The notes under the pieces: model-generated
Databases searched by the model: none
Told to the model about the DNA's origin: nothing
The model's input: the letters and a program-made list of their open reading frames with translations, nothing else
Part shown: piece by piece, positions 35,354 through 44,132 of the stretch
Numbering within the stretch: position 1 is the first letter of the stretch
Layout: each line of letters opens with the position of its first letter
Program-made: the position numbers and the translations under genes
NCBI GenBank assembly: GCA_025454955.1
Contig: JALONL010000008.1
Location: 62,001 to 126,000, forward strand
Reading direction: 5' to 3'
Origin: Bacteroidia bacterium
Lineage (GTDB): Bacteria > Bacteroidota > Bacteroidia > Palsa-965
Length of the DNA: 64,000 nucleotides

Positions 35354-36361
35354 CTATAATCCGGAAATGCCTGAAAAACCGTTTTTACTGCTATACAGCA
35401 AATACGAGGCTTTTCCAATTATGTGATTTTCGGGCACAAATCCCCAACTCCTCGAGTCGGTCGATTCGTAGCGATTATCGCCCAAAACGAAATAATAATT
35501 ATATTTGAATGTATATACATCGGTATAAATTCCGTTCAGGAATACCGAATCGTTTCTGACCAGCAATTTATTCCCTTCGTGAGCAGTAATTACATAATGG
35601 TAATCTACTGCCGAAGCTGCATTGAGGCGTATTGTTTTGCCTTTTTCGGGCACGGTAAGCGGCCCGTAAAAATCGCCGTTCCATTTTCGTTGCGTGGTAT
35701 TGGCGTAAAGCCTTTGCTGAAATTCGCGCGGCTCAAGCGGAAACTCTTCCAGCGCAAACACTTCTGCATCGCGTTTCATTTGCATGGCAGTTTCGCGTGT
35801 GGTGCACACACTGTAAGCACTGCCACCCAGCCAGTTGAAATTTTCCAGCTTATAATTCTCAAAGAACTTTTGTGCCACCACACTGCCTTTCAGTTCCATG
35901 CGAAAGCGGCAGGTGAGTTGTGCCGGTTCGGTGGCCGTGGTTTCATTTACCATTAACTTGCCGGCCATTAACTGCACCACATCGCCGGGCAATGCTGCAC
36001 AGCGTTTTATATAAGGAGTGCGGCTGTACACGGGCACCGACGAATCGGCTGGCAGATTAAATACGAGAATATCGTTTCGGTGGATTTCGCCGTAACCCGG
36101 CAAACGCCACTGTGGAAAAAACGGAACGCGTGCGCCATAACCGAGTTTATTTACCAGAATGTAGTCGCCCCGGTTCAGGGTGCCGCTCATCGAATTGCTG
36201 GGTATATACATTCCCTGAAAGGCAATGGTTCTCACCAGCAGCCATCCGAAGGCAAAGAGCAAAAGCCTTCCAGCCCAGCGCCTGGCGGGCCGGTGCCATT
36301 TTGATCTGGGCCTTAAACGGGCCTGTTCTCCGATGTTTTCAGACTCTGGTAAGTCGGTCAC
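35354..36361 (-). CDS. lepB: Signal peptidase I
   Basis: The protein has 335 residues and removes signal peptides of exported proteins at the inner membrane. One membrane helix (~30-48, LLLFAFGWLLVRTIAF) precedes the catalytic Ser in IPSNSMSGTL (~55). The general-base Lys is in YIKRCAALPGD (~118). The later family box GDNRYESTDSRSWGFVP is near 296-312. An insertion between the boxes (~130-260) is typical of Bacteroidota enzymes. The gene stands apart from the DUF4331 cluster downstream. On its coding strand the upstream region has a possible -7 element, TAGTTTTG, without a clear -33 box. Confidence 0.95.
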   Translation of the reverse strand: MTDLPESENIGEQARLRPRSKWHRPARRWAGRLLLFAFGWLLVRTIAFQGMYIPSNSMSGTLNRGDYILVNKLGYGARVPFFPQWRLPGYGEIHRNDILVFNLPADSSVPVYSRTPYIKRCAALPGDVVQLMAGKLMVNETTATEPAQLTCRFRMELKGSVVAQKFFENYKLENFNWLGGSAYSVCTTRETAMQMKRDAEVFALEEFPLEPREFQQRLYANTTQRKWNGDFYGPLTVPEKGKTIRLNAASAVDYHYVITAHEGNKLLVRNDSVFLNGIYTDVYTFKYNYYFVLGDNRYESTDSRSWGFVPENHIIGKASYLLYSSKNGFSGISGL

Positions 36362-36624
36362 AGCTAAATATACGGTAATATGACCTTTGAGGATTTATGC
36401 CCAAGAATTTGCCGGTATCAGACGGGAAAAATCAATAATTCGGGTTATTAACAGACGATGGGCAAAACTACGCAAACACAAATTGCGTCTTTTCGCGCTG
36501 TTTTTTAAATCTTTCATTTACTCTATTTGTAACGTCAAGCAATTCATATCCGCAGCGCGAAGTGAATATCACCGGATAAAGTAAGTTGACTGTTCACAAT
36601 TCTAATCACTTAAAAATTAAACCC

Positions 36625-36954
36625 ATGTCAGGATCAAAAAACATCATCAACAACACCAGTTCTACAATCGTTGGTTCAATTACTCCCCGTATCGGCTCTA
36701 ACCCCGGGCAGTCGGGCCCTCCGGTTACTTTCGAAGTGGCTGCCGGAGATTCGAAGTTAGTTCAGTATGGAAACGATCAGAATCCGTTTATGAATACGCT
36801 GGATGTTTCCAGCAAAACCGATGGCTCCAGCCTGCTTGAAGGCCGTTGGGACGTAATTTCCCGTGGCGGATTTGTAGATGATCTTTTTAATACAAACAGA
36901 AACATTACTGTTACCCAGGCCAAAACCGGTTTGCTTATCGACGGTTCAAACTAA
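36625..36954 (+). CDS. Small protein of unknown function, first of a tandem paralogous pair
   Basis: With the ATG at 36625 (MSGSKNIINNTSSTIVGSIT) the protein has 109 residues. An upstream extension of 13 codons is unlikely because the paralogue starts at the matching point. It has no signal peptide. It is rich in Asn, Ser, Thr and Gly and looks like an all-beta domain. The motifs PRIGSNPG, VQYGNDQNPFMN and VDDLFN recur in the next gene. A hairpin terminator follows 48 bases after the stop, so the gene is probably its own transcript. I do not recognise the family. Confidence 0.78.
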   Translation: MSGSKNIINNTSSTIVGSITPRIGSNPGQSGPPVTFEVAAGDSKLVQYGNDQNPFMNTLDVSSKTDGSSLLEGRWDVISRGGFVDDLFNTNRNITVTQAKTGLLIDGSN

Positions 36955-37001
36955 GGGCATCTTTAAGTTCGGTTACCAGAAATCAGATTAATTCTTTCAA
37001 T

Positions 37002-37034
37002 AAAAAATCCCGGGAATAAATCCCGGGATTTTTT
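37002..37034 (+). terminator. Intrinsic terminator after the first small paralogue
   Basis: A 14-base perfect stem (AAAAAATCCCGGGA and its complement), 5-base loop and T6 run. Confidence 0.9.
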
Positions 37035-37153
37035 GGTTGCAGGTATTTATACTCAAACTCAAATTACGCATTTATAACCTTGATTACCTGTTACTGCATG
37101 TCGTTAATTTGAGCTCAGGAATCAGTATTAATAACTCAAAACCCAATCAAAAA

Positions 37154-37486
37154 ATGGAACAGGGAGCAAAAATTATTCAAAACAAAACAACCGAAAAGCT
37201 GATGATCACACTCACCGGACGTATTGGCAGCAATCCCGATGATCAGGGCACTCCGGTAGAAGAGTCCGTGGATGTTAACGAATCGAAAAAAATCGTGTAT
37301 GGAAACGATCAAAATCCATACCTGAACGAGATGCAAATTGAAATGAAAGCCAAAGGAGAAGATTATATCCGTTTGAGTTTACGTGTGTTAGAAACCGGTT
37401 CACCGGTTGATTCTCTTTTCAACAACAATACTGCACTCATTATTACCGAAGCTCCTTTTTCGTTTTCGGTGGAGGGTGGGAACTAA
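37154..37486 (+). CDS. Small protein of unknown function, second of a tandem paralogous pair
   Basis: With the ATG at 37154 (MEQGAKIIQNKTTEKLMITL) the protein has 110 residues; the frame is open upstream to 37037 but only this start aligns with the paralogue. Shared motifs are GRIGSNPDDQGTPV, VYGNDQNPYLN and VDSLFNNN. Sequence outside these has diverged strongly, so the duplication is old. It has no signal peptide and is probably an all-beta cytosolic or structural protein. It has its own terminator. Function unknown. Confidence 0.78.
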   Translation: MEQGAKIIQNKTTEKLMITLTGRIGSNPDDQGTPVEESVDVNESKKIVYGNDQNPYLNEMQIEMKAKGEDYIRLSLRVLETGSPVDSLFNNNTALIITEAPFSFSVEGGN

Positions 37487-37505
37487 CCGTTTATTCATTG
37501 TACAA

Positions 37506-37536
37506 AACAGGCTGCCGGAAAAACCGGCAGCCTGTT
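37506..37536. terminator. Intrinsic terminator after the second small paralogue
   Basis: A 13-base perfect stem (AACAGGCTGCCGG and its complement) with an A5 loop, between two convergent genes. The T-tract is short (GTTAGTT). Confidence 0.78.
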
Positions 37537-37564
37537 AGTTCATTCATTAATATTCTCTATATGT

Positions 37565-38005
37565 TCATCTGAAAAAGTTTCTAATCCTCCAGAATCTTTG
37601 CAGCCCGCAATGTATGGTAAATCCTCTGGGTAATGGCTCTGAAAGATAAACCACGTAAGCAAGTTTGTGTTTACATTTAAGAGGGCGGTGTTTTATCAGA
37701 ATGTATTTATAGCCTTTTAGTGTTTGAAGAAAGAATGAAACCGGAATGTGTTTTCCGGCGATCAATGTTTTTTTGTAGATAAACAACTCTGTGTGAGGTA
37801 AAATACCACCTGAATCCACCTCTACTTTTATACTGTCGAAAATATAACGCGCCCCTGCGGGCGACTGGTATCTGAATTTTTGATTTATCCTGCAATACAA
37901 CTCCTCATTCTTTTCCAGTTCAAATTCAAAATAGAGTGTAATTGTATCGGCTTGGGCACATTTTAAAAAGCCCGAAATCAAAAAGAGTATCATCAGTATT
38001 CTCAT
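37565..38005 (-). CDS. Small exported protein of unknown function
   Basis: With the ATG at 38005 (MRILMILFLISGFLKCAQAD) the protein has 146 residues and a clean signal peptide. The longer frame to 38089 overlaps the terminator of the next gene and is less likely. The mature part is beta-rich and basic, with repeated aromatic/Lys patterns (KHIPVSFFLQTLKGYKYILIK, quoted only for its pattern) and several Cys. It ends basic (GLQRFWRIRNFFR). No family recognised. Confidence 0.65.
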   Translation of the reverse strand: MRILMILFLISGFLKCAQADTITLYFEFELEKNEELYCRINQKFRYQSPAGARYIFDSIKVEVDSGGILPHTELFIYKKTLIAGKHIPVSFFLQTLKGYKYILIKHRPLKCKHKLAYVVYLSEPLPRGFTIHCGLQRFWRIRNFFR

Positions 38006-38029
38006 GTGTATATAACGTATGCATACGAG

Positions 38030-38074
38030 AACGATACAAAAACAAACCCGGCGAATCTTTCGAAACGCCGGGTT
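38030..38074 (-). terminator. Intrinsic terminator of the lamin-tail protein gene
   Basis: 9-base arms AACCCGGCG/CGCCGGGTT with a 12-base loop. On the minus strand a T-rich tract (TTTGTTTTTGT) follows, as expected downstream of the stop at 38103. Confidence 0.82.
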
Positions 38075-38102
38075 CATTTGGCAAAACAAAAAGCTGCAAC
38101 TA

Positions 38103-40007
38103 TTAGTTACCGCTCTTTACGAGGGTGATGTGCTGAGCCTGTCCGTTTACAACCGAACGAACTGCATACACACCATTGGCAAGGCTGCGGCCCTGAGCAT
38201 CGGTGCCGTCGATGGCAAACTGATGGGTGCCGGCGCCAAGTGTGCCGTTGTGGAGTACACGTACCACGCGACCGTTCATGTCGAGCAGTTCAACTACTGC
38301 GGAAGCGGTTTCGCTCATGTTCAGCTGTACGGTGAGCTGTGAAGCAAACGGGTTGGGGAATGCAGTAAGCATGTTGTTTGAAGTGCTTACGGTAGCAGCC
38401 AGACGGCCACCAATGCAATCAGTTACCACTACCAAAGCCTGGGCAGTGCCGGGGCATCCGTTGCAGAAAGTTCCGGTTACGGTGTAGGTGGTGTTTCCAA
38501 GGCCGGGCTTGGCAGCTACTGAAGCGCCGGTGGCGGGCACAGTAGCGGGCGACCAGCTATAGCTCAGTGCAGAAACGCTGTGCGAACCGAGACCGCTTAC
38601 CACGTTGGTGGTGTCCTGATTCCACTCGGTGAAGAGTGTGGGGAAACCTGATGCGCCGGGCAGATTCGGATTTACGGTGATGCCGGTATAAACACAGGCT
38701 TTGCGGGTAAGTGTGCGGTTTTCGGTATTAAACAATGTGTCGTTCCACGATGAACCGGGATCGTTGCAGATAGAACCGAAGATGTCGGCGTAGCTTGACG
38801 AAACTTCGTTGTACAGAGTTACAGCGTCATCGCCGTTGAACTGCAGGTTGGCCGAGAACTGGTTTACACCGGCAAAAAGTGTGGCATTGCTGTTGGCTAC
38901 CACGTAGGTGGCCTGATCGGCGAGGGTGCCGGTGAGGGCAATGGTAAAGGTGGGTGTGTTGTTGTCGCAGGCACCGTTGTGGAAGGCACGGATTTCATAA
39001 TCGGCCAGGTTTACAGAAGCCCCGGTGTTGTTGTAAATTTCAATGTACTTCTCAAAGTTGCTACCTTCCACATACTGTGAAATGAAGAGATCGGGCGAAA
39101 GTGTGCGAACGCTCAAACGGGCTGAATCGCCGGGGCAGGCAGTGATGGTGTCGGAAGCGGGCGATACCACAAGTACAGGATTGGTAATTACACGCACATT
39201 CACGTTGGCTGAAAGCGCCACGCAGCACTCGCCGGAAGTGGTGGTTACGTTGTATGTACCGCTTTCAGTTACCACGATAGACTGTGTGGTGGCGCCGTTT
39301 GACCAGAGGTATTCAGTGGCTGTGTTGGCGGTAAGCGTTACCGAACCACCTTCGCAGAACGAAAGCGGACCATCGGCTGTGATGCTGGCCTGGCAATCGG
39401 TAGCCACACCTTCGCGGCCGCAGCTCAGGCTCACGTCGTCGATGCGGAACTGCACACCATTGCTGCCGGTAGCCGAGTTGCGGAAACGGATACACAAATC
39501 GCAGTTGGCAGGCAGGGTGGTGCTGGAGGTACGACGATACCAGGTGGCAGTGCCGCTGCCGGTGGGCAGTGCCGGATAAACCATGCCTGTCCAGGTGGTG
39601 CCGCCATCGGTGCTGTATTCTACAATAAGCTGCGAACCATTTGAAGTATTGGTGCTTTTGTGAATACCAAACGACAATTGAACAGGTGTACCTGTGCAAC
39701 CTCCCGTGTTAATGTCGCACGCCTGAAACACGCGTGTGGTGTTCAGGAAAATGTTTGCACCACCCGATGCACCGGCGTATCCGGTAGAAGGCAAAGTGTT
39801 GCGCACATCGCCGGTTCCCGAATAGGTAAGCAAATCGTTGTTAAATGCATTGGCCGTTTCGTGCGAGGCAATGCTGGTGGTGGAAGTTACTGTGCCCATA
39901 TTTTCGGTAAGCTGGGCATTCATTGTGGTAGCTGCGGTAAGCAGCATACCGGCGGCAATAACACGTATCATCTGCACGGTTCGATTGCCTTGTAGTGTAG
40001 TTTTCAT
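38103..40007 (-). CDS. T9SS cargo protein with lamin-tail domain
   Basis: The protein has 634 residues. A signal peptide (~13-32, MIRVIAAGMLLTAATTMNAQ) precedes a jellyroll-like region (~35-200). An Ig/PKD-like segment follows (GPLSFCEGGSVTLTANTATE). A lamin-tail domain lies at ~310-420 (LFISQYVEGSNFEKYIEIYN, FNGDDAVTLYN). The C-terminal T9SS sorting domain (~555-634) reads LTAFPNPFASQLTVQLN, then VELLDMNGRVVRV and ANGVYAVRSVVNG. It should be secreted and displayed on the cell surface. It is a single gene with its own terminator. The upstream region has a TAGGTTTG -7 element (minus strand, 40051-40058) and a short hairpin in the leader. Confidence 0.92.
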   Translation of the reverse strand: MKTTLQGNRTVQMIRVIAAGMLLTAATTMNAQLTENMGTVTSTTSIASHETANAFNNDLLTYSGTGDVRNTLPSTGYAGASGGANIFLNTTRVFQACDINTGGCTGTPVQLSFGIHKSTNTSNGSQLIVEYSTDGGTTWTGMVYPALPTGSGTATWYRRTSSTTLPANCDLCIRFRNSATGSNGVQFRIDDVSLSCGREGVATDCQASITADGPLSFCEGGSVTLTANTATEYLWSNGATTQSIVVTESGTYNVTTTSGECCVALSANVNVRVITNPVLVVSPASDTITACPGDSARLSVRTLSPDLFISQYVEGSNFEKYIEIYNNTGASVNLADYEIRAFHNGACDNNTPTFTIALTGTLADQATYVVANSNATLFAGVNQFSANLQFNGDDAVTLYNEVSSSYADIFGSICNDPGSSWNDTLFNTENRTLTRKACVYTGITVNPNLPGASGFPTLFTEWNQDTTNVVSGLGSHSVSALSYSWSPATVPATGASVAAKPGLGNTTYTVTGTFCNGCPGTAQALVVVTDCIGGRLAATVSTSNNMLTAFPNPFASQLTVQLNMSETASAVVELLDMNGRVVRVLHNGTLGAGTHQFAIDGTDAQGRSLANGVYAVRSVVNGQAQHITLVKSGN

Positions 40008-40439
40008 GGGTATGATGTTTTTTGAAATCAGGGACCATTCCCTGACGATGCAAACCTACCCGCCGAATTATACCTTAATATAATCTCAACAATAAGTATG
40101 GAAACAGGATCTACATGTAACAATAAAGTAATTTATTAATCCAATACTTAACATCTCTTACCCTTGCCGCCTCCTCACCCATCATCCACGAAAACAAGGA
40201 GATCCGACAAGATCAAAATTCCCGGCAACCCGTTTGTTACATTATGTTCAATACCTTATAAAAAGGGTAACTTAACGATATATCACCACACTTATTATTA
40301 GTGTTACATTGAAAATACAAGCCATGTAAACTACTTAACCGATTATAACCGCTTTCAAACGGCTAAATCAATTAATATGTACAATTAAGTAACATTGACC
40401 GGGATAGAATTATTCTCCAGAAAAAAAATCAATCGCTAA
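40008..40439. promoter_or_regulatory. 432-base intergenic region with promoter element and repeated TTACATT words
   Basis: Near the start of the T9SS cargo gene a leader hairpin TCAGGGA-N4-TCCCTGA (40028-40045) and a Bacteroidota -7 box TAGGTTTG (minus strand, 40051-40058) are visible; no matching -33 TTTG is seen at 19 bases. The rest is AT-rich without a gene. Words of the type GTTACATT or (A)TGTAAC recur at about 40113, 40237, 40302 and 40388. Confidence 0.5.
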
Positions 40440-42986
40440 TTATCCCTGATTTTTCTTCTTCACACCTCTCACCGCCTCTGCCGTCCATGGATCTTCAGGC
40501 CAGTGATGTTTGGGATAACGAATGCGAAGTTCCTTACGCACTTCCTGATAGGTATTCTGCCAGAAGCTGTGTAAATCCTGTGTAACCTGCACGGGCCGGT
40601 ATGCGGGCGAGAGCAGGTGAATCATTACCCTGTTGCGGCCTTCATTAACTACAGGTGTTTCGGGCAGGCCGAAAAGTTCCTGCAGGCGCACGGCCAGCAC
40701 GGGTGCGCTGCCATCGGGTGCATATATGAGTGCGATTTGTGAGCCGCTGGGCACGGTAATTTTTTCGGGAGCAAGTTTTTCCATTTGCTGCTGCATTTCC
40801 CAGGGCAGCAAGGTTTGAAGCAGCGGCAAAAGTCCGATGCGTTTAAAATCGTCGCGGCGGCGGATGTGTGTGAGCCACGGGGCAAGCCATTCGTGCGCGG
40901 TTTGCAGCAGGGCATCGGTGCTTACATCGGGCCATTGCTCGTGACTGCGCCAGGTGCGCAGGCTCATTACGCGGGCCTGCCATTGCTCAATGGCTTCGGT
41001 CCAGTTGAAAAGGCGCTGGCCTTCGCTGCTTACTACTTCGAGCAGAATGCGCAGGCGTTCTTCGTCGGTAATGTCTTTGAGCGGTGTGCTGGCGGCCACC
41101 ATTTCGCCGATGCGCATTTCGGTGCGGGCAATGAGTTCGCCTTTTTGTGCGTCCCAGCTTACGTTGCGGCGTGGCTTTGCGGTGTGCAGCACATCGGCCG
41201 GATCGAGCGGTGCGGCGAGGTGAATTTTTCCTTCGCTGCCGGTGCCGCCGTCTAAGTGCGCCACAGCCAGCCATTCTTCATCGCCCAGCGGATCGTTTTG
41301 CTGCACACGGGCCGTGCGGCCGTTGGCTAAGCGGTAACGTCCGTTTTGTTCCATGCGCCGGGCAATACGTTCGGGGTAGGCAGCCGCAAGCAGCAAGCCC
41401 ACAGCAGTATGTGCGGGCAATTCGTTTTCGGCTTTGGTATGCAGCAGCCTGCGCCATTGCGCCGCGAGTTTTTCGATACGTTCCAGACGCGGCCGCATTA
41501 CACTCAGCATTTTCCCAGTCATTCCGAGCGGCATTTTCCCAGTCATTCCGAGCGGAGTCGAGGAATGACTGCGCCAGCGACGAAGGGCTTCTACGCGCAA
41601 CACCAGATCGGCCTGGCTTTCGTTACCACGCGCAAAGGGGTCGCGTTCTTCGAGCAAAGCGGCCACATCGGCAGCGAGTGCCTGTTGTTTTTGTGCAATG
41701 CTTTCGAGCAGCAAATGCGCAATGCGCGGATGTGCGGGCATACGCAGCATTTCTTTGCCGCGGGATGTAATTTTTTTATGTTCGTCGAGCGCGTCTAACT
41801 GCTGCAAAAGTTCGGTGGCCTGTTTCACTGCGGCGGGCGGCGGCGGAGTGAGCCAGCTCAGGTCGTTTACGTTTGTTACGCCCCACTGCGCCAGTTCGAG
41901 CATGAGCGGGGCGAGGTCGGCTTCGAGCAGTTCGGGCACACGTTGTTTGGTAAGTCCGCGCTGTGTGGTTTCGCTCCACAGCCTCACAGCCACGCCGGGG
42001 CCCAAACGTCCGGCACGTCCGGCGCGCTGGTCGGCAGCATCGGCGGTAACGCGCACTGTGTCGAGGCGGGTAAGTCCGCTGCGCACATCGAACTTTGGCA
42101 CACGCGCAAAGCCGCTGTCCACCACAATGCCAATGCCTTCTATGGTTAAACTGGTTTCGGCAATGGAAGTGGCCAGTACAATTTTGCGCTGTCCGTGTGC
42201 ATTGGGCAGCAGTGCTTCCTGCTGTTCGCGGAAAGGCAAATCGCCGTAGAGCGGATGAATGCGGAATGCGGGCAAAGTGCGTTCGAGAATTTCCTGCGTG
42301 CGATGAATTTCGGCACTGCCGGGCAAAAAGGCCAGCACATCGCCCTCAAATTCGCGCACGGCATTGCGCACTGCTTCGGCCATAGCTTCGTGCATTCGTG
42401 CATCCACATCGGGCGCACGGTAACGCACCGCCACCGGATATTGCCGTCCTTCGCTGGTAAGCACCGGCGCATTGCCCAGCAGTGATGATAGCGAAGCTGC
42501 ATCCAGCGTGGCCGACATAATCAGTATCCGCAAATCATCACGCAAAATCTGCTGCACCTCGCGGCAAAGCGCCAAAGCCAGATCGGCGTGCAGGCTACGC
42601 TCGTGAAACTCGTCGAAAATCACCAGCCCCACACCGTCGAGCGACGAATCGGTTTGCAAGCGCCGTGTAAGAATTCCCTCCGTAAGCACTTCGAGTTGCG
42701 TGGCCGCCGATACCTGATTTTCGAATCTCACGCGGTAGCCCACCTTTGTGCCCACTTCTTCGTTTAACTGTGCCGCCAGCCGTTGTGCCACGCCCCGCGC
42801 CGCCAATCGTCTCGGTTCGAGCATGAGGATTTTCTGCGTGCCTATCCAGTTGGCTTTCAGCAAATGCAGCGGCAGCACGGTACTTTTTCCTGCCCCGGGA
42901 GGAGCCTGTAAAATTACCGTGCGGTGATTTTCGAGGGCGCTGAGTACCTCGGGGAGAATATCGTTTATCGGGAAATCGTTGGCCAT
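40440..42986 (-). CDS. hrpB: HrpB-type DEAH-box ATP-dependent helicase
   Basis: With the ATG at 42986 (MANDFPINDILPEVLSAL) the protein has 848 residues, normal for HrpB. Motifs in order: Walker A LQAPPGAGKST (~26-36), EPRRLAARGVAQRL, the DEFH box in VIFDEFHERSLHADL, SATLDA, TSIAETSLTIEG and DQRAGRAGRLGPG. The helicase-associated and HrpB C-terminal regions follow. RNA or DNA unwinding is inferred from the family; HrpB has no settled role. Residues ~472-493 carry an abnormal stretch with PLGMTGKM twice in tandem, encoded by an inserted palindromic repeat that keeps the frame open. Confidence 0.93.
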   Translation of the reverse strand: MANDFPINDILPEVLSALENHRTVILQAPPGAGKSTVLPLHLLKANWIGTQKILMLEPRRLAARGVAQRLAAQLNEEVGTKVGYRVRFENQVSAATQLEVLTEGILTRRLQTDSSLDGVGLVIFDEFHERSLHADLALALCREVQQILRDDLRILIMSATLDAASLSSLLGNAPVLTSEGRQYPVAVRYRAPDVDARMHEAMAEAVRNAVREFEGDVLAFLPGSAEIHRTQEILERTLPAFRIHPLYGDLPFREQQEALLPNAHGQRKIVLATSIAETSLTIEGIGIVVDSGFARVPKFDVRSGLTRLDTVRVTADAADQRAGRAGRLGPGVAVRLWSETTQRGLTKQRVPELLEADLAPLMLELAQWGVTNVNDLSWLTPPPPAAVKQATELLQQLDALDEHKKITSRGKEMLRMPAHPRIAHLLLESIAQKQQALAADVAALLEERDPFARGNESQADLVLRVEALRRWRSHSSTPLGMTGKMPLGMTGKMLSVMRPRLERIEKLAAQWRRLLHTKAENELPAHTAVGLLLAAAYPERIARRMEQNGRYRLANGRTARVQQNDPLGDEEWLAVAHLDGGTGSEGKIHLAAPLDPADVLHTAKPRRNVSWDAQKGELIARTEMRIGEMVAASTPLKDITDEERLRILLEVVSSEGQRLFNWTEAIEQWQARVMSLRTWRSHEQWPDVSTDALLQTAHEWLAPWLTHIRRRDDFKRIGLLPLLQTLLPWEMQQQMEKLAPEKITVPSGSQIALIYAPDGSAPVLAVRLQELFGLPETPVVNEGRNRVMIHLLSPAYRPVQVTQDLHSFWQNTYQEVRKELRIRYPKHHWPEDPWTAEAVRGVKKKNQG
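41508..41570. repeat. Palindromic repeat inserted in the HrpB coding sequence
   Basis: A 24-base unit is repeated perfectly (41508-41531 and 41532-41555). The second copy runs into a palindrome with 9-base arms AGTCATTCC/GGAATGACT (41541-41570) around the core CGAGCGGAGTCGAG. The same core, with one T/C difference, occurs in the repeat array at 57306-57636. Confidence 0.85.
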
Positions 42987-43332
42987 TGCATGAGGTGGGT
43001 AAAGATCGGGAGAAAACATGTAGTGGTGAAATTCCCTTTACTCCTCATCGGTGGCAGTGTTTCTGTACCATTTGTTGGTTTGAAATTTTTGGGTAATTGA
43101 TTCATCCCGTGATCGATTCCCAACTTTTCCAATTCTTCAAACCATTTATCGCGCATTGCCCCTGGGAGTTTGACGCCGCAAAAGGATTTTTTTGCGGATA
43201 CGAACTTCCACTTCCGAAATTATATTTCACCTGATTTTACTTATTCATTCCATACCACACATTATCACCCCTCCAAATTTCGGCAATTACCATCATCCCC
43301 AATCTCCCTAAAATCCCGACCTTTGCCTCACA
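42987..43332. other. 346-base gap without a supported gene
   Basis: A small hairpin CCGCAAAA/TTTTGCGG lies at 43176-43197 without a clear T-run. A short minus-strand stretch at about 43038-43156 reads like decayed coding sequence (see findings). No promoter is obvious for the plus-strand pair that follows. Confidence 0.4.
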
Positions 43333-43590
43333 ATGTCCACACCCATACGCCACGATCTCGATCAGCTCGAAGACGATTACCGCCTCGCCTTCACCCGCAA
43401 CGATGAATATGCCCTGCAGCGCCTGAAATCGGCCATAGCCACCATGCGTTACGAACTGCGCATGGACAATACCATTCAGCTCGAATACCCCAACCACGAC
43501 GAGCCGCTGGTAATGCGCATCATCCAAAACGAAAAAGATTTCGACCGCTGGATCGACCAGCGCTTCATCCGTCTTACCGAATTGTCCTGA
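43333..43590 (+). CDS. Small acidic protein of unknown function, coupled to the next gene
   Basis: The protein has 85 residues and starts MSTPIRHDLDQLEDDYRLAF. The first half is strongly helical (QLEDDYRLAFTRNDEYALQR). The second is mixed (TIQLEYPNHDEP, QNEKDFDRWIDQ). It has no signal or membrane segment. Its stop codon overlaps the next start (TGATG), so the two proteins are translationally coupled and probably work together. No family recognised. Confidence 0.72.
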   Translation: MSTPIRHDLDQLEDDYRLAFTRNDEYALQRLKSAIATMRYELRMDNTIQLEYPNHDEPLVMRIIQNEKDFDRWIDQRFIRLTELS

Positions 43591-44132
43591 TGATGCACGA
43601 GCCGGTTCCCGTTCCATTCCGCTACAATGCGCTCAAGCATCATGTACAGGTGCAGCGTAACTGGATAAGCACATATAAGCATGACAATGAATCTGTGCAA
43701 GAATTGCTGGTGCTGGGTGCATCGGTAATGGATGTGTATGAAGGGAAATTTTCGCCCGAAGAAATTGCGGGTGAAATAAAAACGCAACTGCTTACCTCTT
43801 CTCGTTTCACTCGCCCGGAGTTTATGGCGTGGATTGGCACGGCCGGTTACCGCGAACTTACGCTGAGCGATAAATCGCGATGGGTGCTTCGTCCGGGCGA
43901 AACTTATGAGCGATATATACATTTTCATCCCGGACGTGGTGCGGCGTTTACTTTCCGTGCCAAGGCCAATGTGCTGAAAACAGCTATGCTGTGGCTTGCA
44001 TCGGCTGAAGCCGGTGCGTTGCCGGATACGGCAGGGTTGAATGGTATTCGCCTTCGGCTTGATTTAGCGCCGGTGGCGGAGGTGGAAGATGCTTCGCATC
44101 TTCATTTGTTGATGGGGAAGTTGAGGGGGTGA
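43590..44132 (+). CDS. Protein of unknown function, translationally coupled to 43333-43590
   Basis: The protein has 180 residues, starting MMHEPVPVPFRYNALKHHVQ. It is cytosolic by composition. The first half is helical (NESVQELLVLGASVMDVY, SPEEIAGEIKTQLL). The second is beta-rich (RWVLRPGETYERYIHFHPGR, RLRLDLAPVAEVED). It shares a TGATG overlap with the upstream 85-residue gene. A GC-rich repeat block begins right after its stop. No family recognised. Confidence 0.72.
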   Translation: MMHEPVPVPFRYNALKHHVQVQRNWISTYKHDNESVQELLVLGASVMDVYEGKFSPEEIAGEIKTQLLTSSRFTRPEFMAWIGTAGYRELTLSDKSRWVLRPGETYERYIHFHPGRGAAFTFRAKANVLKTAMLWLASAEAGALPDTAGLNGIRLRLDLAPVAEVEDASHLHLLMGKLRG

